This document shows positions 11,126-22,100 of a stretch of 64,000 bases of DNA, one piece after another. The stretch is from assembly GCF_040954835.1 (NCBI RefSeq), contig NC_090714.1, positions 5,320,501 through 5,384,500 of the forward strand, written 5' to 3'. How positions within the stretch are numbered: the first letter of the stretch is position 1; every line of letters starts with the position of its first letter. Source of the stretch: Lepisosteus oculatus. Its lineage: Eukaryota > Chordata > Actinopteri > Semionotiformes > Lepisosteidae. The position numbers and the translations under genes are program-made. The notes under the pieces are model-generated. The model searched no databases. It was not told the DNA's origin and saw only the letters and a program-made list of their open reading frames with translations.

Positions 11126-12200
11126 GGAGACAGACCTGAGCTGATTTGAGCTGATCTGAGTAACAACGTAGATTATGTGCCAGAAACAATCAAGTGAATC
11201 TCAGAGCAAAGGAGGGTTATATGTCTTGGCATATGTGTTAGTTTATTGTAAATGCTCCTTTGGCAGGGATTACACTAACAAGACGTCTCCTTTGAGTGGC
11301 CCTTCTGAGAGGAGACATGTGACCATTTTAGAATGAGACATTCGTGGTCAATTTCCCATCCCTGGATTGTTCAACATGGCAGAAGCAGTAAGAGTAGTAA
11401 TTAATATTGGGCTGTGCCTAAGAAGGGGAGGCCAGGAGAAGACAATGATGATGCCATAGTTTTTAAACAGAAACAAATAAAATGTTATTTCAGATTCTAC
11501 TGATGATTTAAAAATGTCACCCTGATTGTTTATTTGAATCCCTACTTACCAAACCACGAGACTAATTCTTAGTGATAACGAAAGGAAGAAGTTTAACTGG
11601 AAAAAAACAGCTACACAATCATCAACCAACACAGGGAATCAACATATTGGAAGGCAGATTCTGTCTCAAAGTGATGCTTCAATCTCCTTGAATACTTGAA
11701 ATTACAAAACTCTCATCAATCATCATTATTCTTTAAATACAGAGGACTCTACTAGCAAAACATGTTTTTATTATGGTTCTACAGCTCTCCTTTATGATAT
11801 ATCAACTGAGAACAAGATTCCAATAATAGCAGTGTTCCGACATAGGAAGAGAAATAATATTGGGAGCTGAAGTGATTCAAGAGTTAAAATCACAAATGTG
11901 TATACGTATAAAGGCATATATAAAAAGAACTATAATCAAATCATTATCTTTCTCTCTTAATCCATTTTTTAAGTAGATTGGGCTATGCTAAAATGTTTAG
12001 AAAGAACACACCTCTAATAGTCTTCAATGGAAATGTATTAAAGCAATGCTGTAGTGTCCCTAGAAGGGTTCAGTAAGAATCTTACATTTTGGCTCAAGCC
12101 CAGGCTGTGGTGTGTCTCTGAGCCAAGATGGCTTCTGAGCAGACAGGGATCTGGAAGCAGGTGTGCACTATTGAGCTGGACACACCTAGGCATTCCACAT
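11126..12200. other. AT-rich intergenic DNA
   Basis: No open frame, repeat family or RNA gene recognised. Composition is AT-rich from about 11440 to 12030. Confidence 0.4.
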
Positions 12201-12214
12201 GAGGATTGTAGGGC

Positions 12215-12300
12215 TTTTGCGATTGGTTCCTATGGAATTAGCCACGCCCCTTTACTTACTGAAGAGGCTCATAAAAGTGAAGCCTGGGAGAACAGCATTT
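12215..12300 (+). promoter_or_regulatory. Promoter-like cluster (inverted CCAAT, GC box, TATA-like)
   Basis: In order: GATTGGTT (inverted CCAAT, about 12220), CCACGCCCC (about 12242) and a TATA-like CATAAAAG (about 12271), with spacing like a Pol II core promoter. A candidate donor, CTATG|GTAAGA, lies near 12391, and AATAAA occurs at about 13424. No encoded protein was found, so the transcript, if any, is unknown. A repeat-borne promoter is an alternative. Confidence 0.35.
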
Positions 12301-12399
12301 AGTTTGTGTTTTGAGTTGTAGAAGAACATGAAGATACTTTTTTTTTTTTGTATGCTATACTAATATTCTTGTGGCTTTAGAGTTTCTATGGTAAGAAGA

Positions 12400-14370
12400 A
12401 TAAGATATCCATGACTAGGAGAATTCAGCCAAAACACTGTTCCTGAAGCAGGCTGATCTGTGAGACTTGACAAGTTGTGCTGGGGTTTGGAGTTGTGGTA
12501 AGTTATGCTGTCATGTAGGGATGGCTAAATATGCTGATGTGTACCAGCTCATGGGTAAGCTATACTGGGAGTAAATTACACTTGCGGAATTCCTAGTTGG
12601 TAGATGTTCATAGTACTACATGTGAAAATGAGCTTTAGAAGTGTTAACTAGCTGCTCATTGCCTCCAGAGTTGGTGCAGAAGGTTTTAAATGCATAACTA
12701 TTGACCTGCCTGCAAAATGGAGGCATACAATACCTTGAATTGATCCATCTTAAATGGCCACTTAAACTGTATGTCTTGGCAAAGTAAGTTTCCACAAGAA
12801 CCCCATTCCAGGGGACTAGGTTTGTAGGCTCTTAAAGTTATACAGCAGGGAGCGCTCTGTTCTTTGGGAAGTGGGAACCTAGTTTATTGTTCAGCAGAGA
12901 CCCGACGCAGAAATCCCAGGCAGGGTGCTGCTGTGCTTAGCTTTAAAATTGAAAGTACACTGAATAAAAGCCTCAGTCTAACACCCCTTCCCTTTTGTAC
13001 TAAAGTGAGCTTCCTCTTGGCAGGGTCTCCACTGGACAAGTCTATGGGATGGTGTGGAAGTCTTCCCATGGTGTTTCATGATCTGGGTAAGGTTGAGGAG
13101 CTCATTCTCCAAGCTTGGGATTCCAAAGTGTGAGTGGTCCAAGTAGGAATGTTGTTGGTATTGAATGGTTATTTGGTTAACATGACATGCTGTCTAATAA
13201 AGTGTCAGGACTTGGTCATGTAACCTTTCCTTCCCTCCTACTGGGAATAGAGCTCTGTGGATCATGTGAGAATGGAGATGGGGAAAGTGAAGCTCTTCCA
13301 GAGGAATGGGACACCCTCAACACTGCGTCTGTAATGTGGAACAAAGATCTGGTTTGTATGTTGATCCTCTGACCTTCTGTCATGTCCTTGGCCCTGATCT
13401 TGAGAATTGTATCATGTCTATGCAATAAAGCTAAGGTGTCACTGGGAAGTCTTTATTATTGCCCATTAACTCTGAGGTGACGTGCCTTGGGTTAATCCCC
13501 CAATATTTTATCCTCCTGAAGACTTGTAGGGGGACAGTATCTGCCTTCAAGGGTAGCTTTTTTTTTTTTCCAGCAACAATGCTGACTGCAAATAAACTGT
13601 ATCTTAACATGTATAATGAGGGGAGGGTGGGGGACACTTACTGCCCCTGTCTTAATGGGAACAGATCACACCTTTCACTAACCAAGAAGCTACAGCTCTC
13701 CAGTTGTCACATTTGTAATACAAGGCTAAGGTTATTTAACCTATGCAACAGCAGAAGATGGAGTACATCTGTTTATGTAACACATTAGGTATAATTGGTA
13801 TCTGGAACATGGTAGAACTACTGTTCTTCCTTACTTATTTTGCATGAGTACTTCACATACAGCTCTGTGGAGGGGGGGGTTGACATGTAATGCAGGGGTT
13901 TCACAAAGCCTGCACTAGTGTTGCGCATATATAGACATTTTATAGAGACGGGGTTAGAGGGCAGAGCTGTAGCTTACCATGTCAGGACCTAATGGTCTCA
14001 TCTTCATGGCTGGAAGGTTGGCCTGCTAGTCATTTCACTACTGCACAACAAAATGGAGAACAAGACCAAGTCCCTTAATGTAGATACCACTTTTCTTCAT
14101 CTAGTTGTATATGGAGGAGTATGTTTAAAGTTCCTGAAAGTATGGAACTGGTTTTGTTTAAACTAGAAGGCAACAAGGAAATGGACAAAGTCCTTGTGTG
14201 TAAGCACTTTTCAAGCTGAAGTACATTACAATATGGGTGGAATTGACTTCATCTGCCATGGAAATGCAGCAGTACAAAGTGAGACATACCAAGCACTTAG
14301 CACCAACAGACCCTCTACCAGGTACAGAAGTGAGAAATTAAATGACTGTGAAATAAGCCCAGTGTGTACA
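12400..14370. other. Intergenic DNA, no gene recognised
   Basis: Scattered open frames of 60-126 codons show no family signature. AATAAA near 13424 might end a transcript that starts at the promoter-like cluster at 12.2 kb. Otherwise nothing is supported. Confidence 0.35.
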
Positions 14371-14384
14371 GTAAGTCTGGGCTG

Positions 14385-14420
14385 GAATTTAGCCAGGACT
14401 CCAGCGTTAACACCCCTACA
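14385..14420 (-). mobile_element. Short fragment of 5S-derived SINE body
   Basis: The block with GCCAGGACTCCAG followed by GTTAACACCCCTAC matches the corresponding body segment of the larger 5S-derived SINE at 42690-43255. Only a few dozen bases survive. Confidence 0.4.
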
Positions 14421-14644
14421 CTTTAATCTTTTTGGACCTCTCAAGCATCTCATTAAAATGATTGAACCTCTTACAGTGAAGGGTAAAATGGAAGTGAACC
14501 ACCTACAGGTCTCTCCCACCCTACGCACCACTTGCAATAACAGCCTAGATTTTGAGGCTCTGAATCAGTCCTGAGTGGCTTAATATGAGGTTATGCCAGT
14601 TTATTTTTGCCAGATCTGCTAATTAGCTGAAGAGGTGAGGAGTT

Positions 14645-14875
14645 TCTATTGGACAAAGCTCAGCTGTGGTGGGGGGATATGAGTACCTGTGTTTCCTATT
14701 GATCAGTTGTTTATCTCCGTTTCTCTATGGGATAAATAAAGTATTATCTATCTATATACTAAAGAGCTGTTTCTATTGGTCAAAAAGAGGAGGCGTCTAT
14801 TCAATTCTAATTGGTCAGACAAGGATCTGAGCAGCCAATCATATCATTTTCTAGGTAACCAGTGACAAAGCTAGA
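14645..14875. promoter_or_regulatory. Cluster of CCAAT boxes with X-box-like site
   Basis: NF-Y-type pentamers occur as ATTGG at 14648-14652, 14775-14779 and 14810-14814, and as CCAAT at 14835-14839. A GGTAACC motif follows at about 14857. The last three CCAAT boxes are 25-35 bp apart, the spacing seen in NF-Y promoters. No gene start is recognised beside them. A short TATCTATCTATA run at about 14744-14757 follows AATAAAG and may be a LINE tail. Confidence 0.35.
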
Positions 14876-15574
14876 TGACAATCTTCATGTACTGGAGATG
14901 GTCGAAGTTCTTGAAAGTTTCGAACAGATAGGATTACAGAAAGACATTTTGTTTAAATTGAATAGAAGGCAACCTTCTAATCTCTGAATCATTTTTACGT
15001 CTTCATAAATTCTCTTAGCATTATAATAACCACAAACGAGTTAGAGCAGAGCTCTTATAATAAGTATAATGTTTGACAACAGAATCCACCTTTAACAGAC
15101 ATCGTTGTCTATAGGCATGTAGATATGTATAAAAGTGTTTCGTATGTGTATTGAATGGTACTTATTCCGATTGCTGTGGATGTTGTGCAAACTCGTCGGT
15201 TTCGGTTTGACTGCTAAGACAATTGAAAAGCGCGTCATTTACAATCTATGAAATGTTTAGAAGGGGTAAATCTGATTGCGTTTTTACCCCAGTGTCGTAG
15301 TTAACTGACCAAAGAAAACAATTTACTGTTAGCTTTTGTCTGCACTTGAAGCATGACGTTTTTTAAACATATAATGTATATATGTTCAATTATTTTAGGT
15401 GAAAATAAACATTTTCAAATATTCCCTGGGTCTGCAATGAATGAAACAAAAGTTTCAAATGTTGTTCAACTTAGTACATAGTACCCCTTAAAAAACAATT
15501 TCCAGGTTTTTTAACGTTTCCGAATTTACTTTGCATAAAACAGTACAATGGTCTTGTAATACAGGACGTTTATA

Positions 15575-15965
15575 AGTTTTTTAAATAATTTTTATTTATT
15601 TATGCATAAACTATAACAAAAATACAAATACAAGCAAGAGTGCATATAACATTTCAAGACAAAAAAAACATCGTCAGGGGGTATATATTACAAAATAAAT
15701 TCAAATTATGAAAAAAAGTTTAAACAAAGATAACGTCCCCACTGCTTTCATATTTTTACATTTTTAAATAGTCTGTAGATATTCCTTTACATCCATTTTA
15801 AAATGCTTTAAACATATGATTCTTCCCAGACCACTTCATTTTGTGTATATAACGTGCCATTATAATTAAATTTATTACAAACGGTATTTTAGAATTGTTT
15901 TGGATGGGGCTGAAACTTAACATGCCATCTTTTTCTCCAAACAAATAACAGCTCCTACAATTTAC
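15575..15965 (-). mobile_element. L1-like LINE, 3' end fragment
   Basis: Read on the minus strand, the segment gives interrupted protein traces such as INLIIMARYIHKMKWSGKN across frames. These resemble the C-terminal end of fish L1-clade ORF2 proteins. An AT-rich 3' tail with AATAAA motifs ends near 15575. It is truncated at the 5' side and broken by stops. The assignment rests on remembered family appearance, so it is moderate. Confidence 0.45.
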
Positions 15966-15974
15966 TCCCCCTGT

Positions 15975-16141
15975 GCCCAGCCGCTTATTAACACCTCCTT
16001 GGGCTGCCTGTGTTACTGTGTTTGAGGAGGAAATTCAGTTACGTTCTCGGCACAGACCACGGCGATACAGTCTGACGAGTTTGGCCGCTTCTGCGTCATC
16101 AATCTGCGCCCGCCGCGGAGGGAGACTTTCTGAGCGGAGAT
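15975..16141 (+). promoter_or_regulatory. RNPS1: RNPS1 CpG-rich promoter and first exon
   Basis: This GC- and CpG-rich island lies in AT-rich surroundings. It has a CRE-like TGCGTCATC motif at about 16090 and a perfect donor, AT|GTAAGTTTG, after base 16141. The last two bases of the exon, AT, supply the first two bases of the RNPS1 start codon. No TATA box is visible. The true start site probably lies within or just upstream of this block. Confidence 0.7.
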
Positions 16142-19100
16142 GTAAGTTTGTGTGTGTTTTTTTTTTTAGAAACCATCTAATGCAATCCTCGATGTTATAG
16201 CGGTTTTAGGACACTGAATCTTGTTTTTATAAATTATTTAGTCGAAAGCAATGCATCTCGAAGTGATATTTCCTGTCGCGGTGTTGGGATTGTGCTTGAT
16301 TTTGGAGCGGGGGGGGTGTTGCTTGAAAGCAGAGCTTTGAACAGATGAATGAAAACATCAATGGCGGACGAGTGGGTTCGTTTGCCGAGTACAACGGGGG
16401 GTTTGGATTGTTTCCACAAATGCACTGAAACTAGGAACATAAAACGTTAATTGTAACTTCGTCTATGAAAATGTAGGGCAGTTTCTAAAAGCTTTACGAA
16501 CACAAAGCCTAACACGTCTCTGTACTGTCGACGGCTTTATTTAACGTACACAGTGAGGTTTGTGTAGTTCGTGTACACAAACCTCAGCTAAACCTCACAA
16601 AATTTCTACTTTACAGTTCACGTAATGCAGAATTCTCTCCATGTGGCTTAATGTGCTCAAGGATCAACAAATACATAAACTCTATAAAGGTAATTGAGAT
16701 AATAACCCCCCTCCCCAAATCGTGCGTATTTAAGTAAGTTTTCCATTTACGCAATATGGGCTAATAATCATTTAAGATATATATAGTGGATTTCGCTTAA
16801 TGTAAAAAACACACCGTGGTTTAACTCGCTACATTCAAATGGTTATCCTAGAAATTTGCGCATGGAGAGCTTAGAATTAGTTTTTCAGTGCCTCTTGGAA
16901 AATTGTCCCTAAACAGAGTTTTGCACAGATTTTCCCTGAGCAGCATTCTCTAAAGCCACTCGCAGTCTGTTAAATTGTACTTAAGAATATGAAACTGTTA
17001 AGACACTGTACGGTGCTTACCTTAAATGGGTTAATGCGTAGGTGCTGACCAAACAGCAATACCGTGTATAGTTGTACACATATTTTAATTATATATCGAT
17101 AGTGTTGCCATCCATTTTAACGTTTTTGTTTGCATGTATTCTTTTTAGCATTTAAGCTTTTAACATTATGTATTGGAACATGTTTTGAAATATTCCTCCA
17201 GTTAGTGTCGCCTTTCTAGCTCGGTTTTTAACATTGGATTTTAGCATTTGCAAACTTGCCACATTAAACATTTAAGCCCTCTTGGAATGGTCTTTGGAAC
17301 TAGTGGGGCTGCCACTTAAAAGGAGGTTTGTTTGTGTGTTTTGCCCAGTTGAGCCTTTTCCAGATTGGGCTCAGTTACTGAGGGTTGCAGGACAGGCCTA
17401 GCTCGATGAGAAGCATGCTGGTTTAAGTGTGCATGTCTTGGCTAAAAAAAAGGAGCAAGTAACGGTTTATTCCATGCTGAAAAGTAGAAATAAGAACCAA
17501 TGTTTTGGCTGTTGAGCCATTTTCAGTTGTGAGAGAGGAAGTTAACTGGAATATAAGGCACAGGAGAACAGAGGACTGAGTAGGTGGGAATGAGAGAGTG
17601 TCCACACAAAGGCCAAGGTGTGAAAAGCTGAAATGATCGTACTGTACACTAACAAAAAGCCATTTTTTGGGGGGTGGGGGTAGTATGAGTAGGTGTTTGG
17701 TTTATTTGCAAGGTTATTCAAATAATGGGATTGAAGTTCAGCATATTAAGCTACTATTTCCTGCTTTAAGCTTTTAAGCATGTCCCTGAAAGTATTCATA
17801 GAGTGTTGGACTTGCTGGTGCTCTCTTGTGTTCATACAGGATCACGTAAGATGTCAGTGGCTCCCTATTGTGTTGTTTCTTGGGCCTTCCGAAGTTCAGG
17901 GCTTGAAGAGCTTCTTCACTGCCTGATAACTTGATCCTTGGGGCAGACGCCTCTTACAGACAGAGCACTTGTTCCTGAAAGGTGACAGTGCACACTGATG
18001 CTCTGCTAGGAACACAGTACAGGAACTTTACCCTCCTTCCCTTACAGTCCAGTTCGAAACGCTCCCCCTCAAGTCTTTCTCCCTCTCCCAGTGTGAGATG
18101 GTGAAATGTAATATTGTTAAACTTGACAGTGGTTTCTCTTCTCTGTTTATTGAAAAGTCATTTATTCTAACTGGCGGTGAAGATTTCCAGTTAACACAGG
18201 GTGTGAACAGTTTGAGTGCGAAACACCACTGACCTTTTACACAGTAAATATTCACACTTTGTGCCATGTAAAATAATACTGTCTAAATTAGTCATTTATA
18301 CAGACATTTCTTCATGATGGAAAAGGTTTTTAGAGGTAGCATCTGGCTGCCTCCAGATGACTGAATGTTTGAAACTGCATTACAGTTTTTTTAAATAATT
18401 ATGATCATCTGGTTATTCAGTAAGGTATCTAGAACAGGATTATTTTCTCAGAAGAGCCAACATTTTAAATCATGAAATAGCATGAGATATGAAGCCACAG
18501 ACATCTTCCCATTTTTTACAGCCATTGCAGAGAAATGAGAAGTCATTTGAGAGACCTCATGGGAAAACACTAATTTCTTTACTAGTTTATGCAGGTGAGA
18601 CCTCATCTTCAGCAGTCTGAAAGAGTTATGTCATAAGAGGCTATAGGTTTGCAGCTCTGTGCAGGACAGGGATCATTTGGATCACCTCTGAACTCGGCGA
18701 GCCCGTGAGAGTGGTTCTGTGAACGCAGAACACGAATGTTAAAAAATAGGATGGGAATAGTGATCATTGTGCTGCTTTCATTGCGGTAGCTGTGTACTAC
18801 CGAGAGGATCTGCCCGGCCTGGCGGCTTGTTCTGGCTTCCTCCCTCGGGTCGTCCCTTGAAGGATATTGATCACGCTCCCCCCCCCCCCTTCCCTGACAG
18901 GGCACCGTCACCCACGAAGAGGAAGGACCGCTCCGAGGACAAGGCCAAAGACCGAGGCAAGGAGAAGGTGGGAGCGAAGGAGGCGGCGGACAAGGACCGC
19001 GGCAGGGAGAAGGCCCGCAAGCGCCGCAGCGCCTCCACGGGCAGCAGCAGCAGCAGGTGAGCCAGCGCCGGCGCGCCGGGAGAGTCTAGCCACCCTCGCT

Positions 19101-22100
19101 CAGCGGCAGGGCGTCGGGGCTGTGATCAGGGCCTCTGCCTCCACAGCCTCCTCGCTGTTTTGATACATCTGTGCCGTTGTTCTGTAACCTTTGCACTGGA
19201 GGCTTGTTTTCCTTCACCCTTCATGCCGATATGCAGTCTCTCTCAAAAGAGCGGGCCATTCAGTCCGTTTAACCCCTTTGATGACCAGCTGCTAATTAAA
19301 ACCAGGAAGCCCATCTTCCTTCTCTCGAACGGTCTTGGAGTAGGCAAGTAAGGCTGACTGGCTTGTTTGAGGCACCCGCCACTCTATGTGTAAAGGAGCG
19401 CCCCCGTTGAAGAGCTCTTCCCTTCCTCCCTGCTCTCCGCCCAGGTCTCGCTCCAGCTCCAGCTCCAGCTCCAGCTCCGGGTCCAGCTCGGGCTCGTCCA
19501 GCGGCTCCAGCTCGTCCTCGGCGTCCAGCCGCTCCGGCTCCTCCTCCTCGTCCCGCAGCTCGAGCAGCAGCAGCTCCTCCGGCTCGCCCAGCCCGGGCCG
19601 CCGCCGCCACGACAACCGCCGGCGCTCCCGCTCCAAGTACGGGTGTCGTTCAGAGCCGCGCCGAGCTCCTTTCCTCTCCCCCCTTACCTGCGCCGTGGAG
19701 GCAGGAGCTGATTGAGTAGATCCTTGTTTTGATTCGGGATTCAAATATAATCACAGCGTGGATTGTCGCTCTTGTCTGAAGCGCGCTCACCTGAGGGGTT
19801 CTGTTACCTAGGTGTCCATTGATTAGTCCCATTGTTGTGCTTCTGTTTTAGTTTTCTGGTGGGGGGGGAGTTGTGAAGTGGGTGTTTATAGTAATATTGT
19901 ATAGCTGGTACAATCCGCTGCTTAAAAAGGGATCTGTCGTTATTAAGTTGCATTCAGTGATTGCCTGTTTTCTGATCAGGGAGAAGTCTACCGGTCACTT
20001 ATCCACGAGCTCGGAAAGAGTGACAGTGACATGGACCCAGAGCATTCTGGCAGAAGCAGATGTGCCTTGAGTTCACTAGATGGCACCAATACCCTGTATC
20101 TAGAATTGCTGCACACTGTTGCACAGATCAGAAACCAGCTAAACATCAATAACTGTTGCCCAAACCACCCAGGTTTAGAATTGAGTATCGGGCTGTATGC
20201 ACATAGTTTTAAGAACCAGTGCTTGTACTAATACGATCTAGTGACAATGTTAAGCAATTAGCTGTTTTTTTCGTCATCCTAAACGTTGTTCAGTTTAAGG
20301 TCGCAAGAAATGAGAGATTAAAAGATACATTATAATATTTTAATGTGTAAAGGGGATCTGTTACTTTTGATTCTCTGCCATTAAGCAATCTCAGATAATC
20401 GGAAAGAGGGTCTGTCCTGTATGTGAATGGGCTGTATGTTCTGATTAGGTGTTTGTTAAAGGGAACTGGAACTGCGTCCTCCATCAAACATGTGACATTT
20501 CCTGGCATTTTAAGTTCTTTTAAATCAATTGAAACAAAAACATTTTTTTAATGTTTGCTTGGCTTCTGTACGCATTGCATGCCAACAGATGCTCAGTCAG
20601 TGATGCAGCTATTCATTGTACAGTCTTTGGCTTCTCCCCCCCCCCCAGAGCAGTGATCACAGCCTGTCTTTCCAGGTCTAAGTCCCCTAAAAGAGAGGAG
20701 AGGAAGAGGAGGAGTCCCAGTCCCAGACCCACCAAGGTTCACCTTGGTCGGCTCACCAGGAACGTCACCAAGGTTTGCCCTTGATCAGCATGTAACTAAC
20801 AGTTGAAAGATCAGTATTTCGCCTTTAGTCCCTTCGTGATGGGGTTTTGTGATAGATACTTGCCATATTAAATAGTAGTTCAGGTGGGTAGCTGCGTCAG
20901 CATGCGTAGGCTGCAAAGGAACAAGTAATAGGTTTATTCCATGCTGAAAAAAAGAAGAAAGAGAACACAACGTTTCGGCCGTGGAGCCTTCTTCAGGTGT
21001 GTGAAGAAATAGTAGTCTTTCCTGCAGGACCTTGTGCTTAAGAGGACACTAAGCACAAAACAGAGCACACTCAAACACAGGAGTATCTTTAGCATGCAAG
21101 CAAAAGATAGATATGTACATCACAGGCAGGGAAGTATGGTTGAAAACCTCAGCGTTAGCACTCTGCTGATTTAAATAAATCTAATTTATTTTAAAGTACA
21201 GTGCCAACTGTGGATTTTGCCCCGCATTTGACTTGAAGCATGAGCAGCAGTCAAGTTGTTTGCTCATGGCATTTTAAGCTTAATTTTGTTTACTGTCGAT
21301 GGCAATGAATGCCAGTTTACACCTTCAATTTGCTTTATAAGTAGGGGGCTTCAGGGATCAGGGATCAGCCTGTAAGCTCAGGAGTGTTTTATCTAGCGAT
21401 ACGGCCCTGAAAAAAACCTTTCTGCTGCAGGATCACATTATGGAGATTTTCTCCACCTATGGGAAGATCAAGATGATAGACATGCCTGTGGACAGGCTGC
21501 ACCCACACCTCTCCAAGGGCTACGCCTACGTGGAGTTTGAGAGTGCAGATGAAGCAGAAAAGGCCCTCAGACACATGGATGGAGGTAAGCAAGCCTTGCG
21601 TTTCTGGTGAATAACTTGTGTCCGTTGCCCCAGCCAAAGTGTTCAGACAAGAACTGAATATCTGATGGGTGGCTGTTTCTTGAAAGCGAGATCCAATTAC
21701 TGTCTCATTGGAATGGTTAGCTCTTGAAATAGCCTCGCATCCTTCCCCCGGACCCTGCAGTGCTCTTGAGCCTTAGATTGACGTTGCCCGTCTGTCTGCA
21801 GGTCAGATTGATGGCCAGGAGATCACGGCGACTGCGGTGCTGGCCCCCCGCCTGCGGCCAGCTCCTCGCAGGATGACCCCCCCTCGCCGGATGCCGCCCC
21901 CGCCCCCTGTGTGGCGCCGCACTCCGCCCCGCATGAGGAGGAGGTCAGTGCCAGCCCCTCGCCTGCTTTTCCTCTGCATCCCAAGTTCATCACCAGGAGA
22001 TGTGCTTGATGGGATTAGGGATTGTGTAGCTCAGCGTTGTTACTGTTGTCAGTTCTTCCCCCAAAAAACTGGACGCAAGGACCGAGTAAGGAAACCACTG

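Larger units (their letters stand above)
16142..18900 (+). other. RNPS1: RNPS1 intron 1
   Basis: This 2.76-kb intron runs from donor GTAAGT to acceptor tccctgacag, which follows a C-run pyrimidine tract. It contains a perfect 13-bp hairpin at 16554-16586 and an old Penelope-like repeat near 17440-17560. I searched by eye for an exon encoding MDLSGVKKKSLLGVKENNKK and saw none. Confidence 0.8.

Noticed and set aside
16142-18900. Exon for the long RNPS1 N terminus (MDLSGVKKK..)
   Set aside because: I scanned the intron for this peptide's coding sequence and did not find it; the split AT|G start explains the gene without it.
19292-19744. Long minus-strand frames rich in Glu/Leu or Ala/Gly
   Set aside because: These are antisense shadows of the GC-rich serine-tract exon of RNPS1, produced by its repetitive codons.
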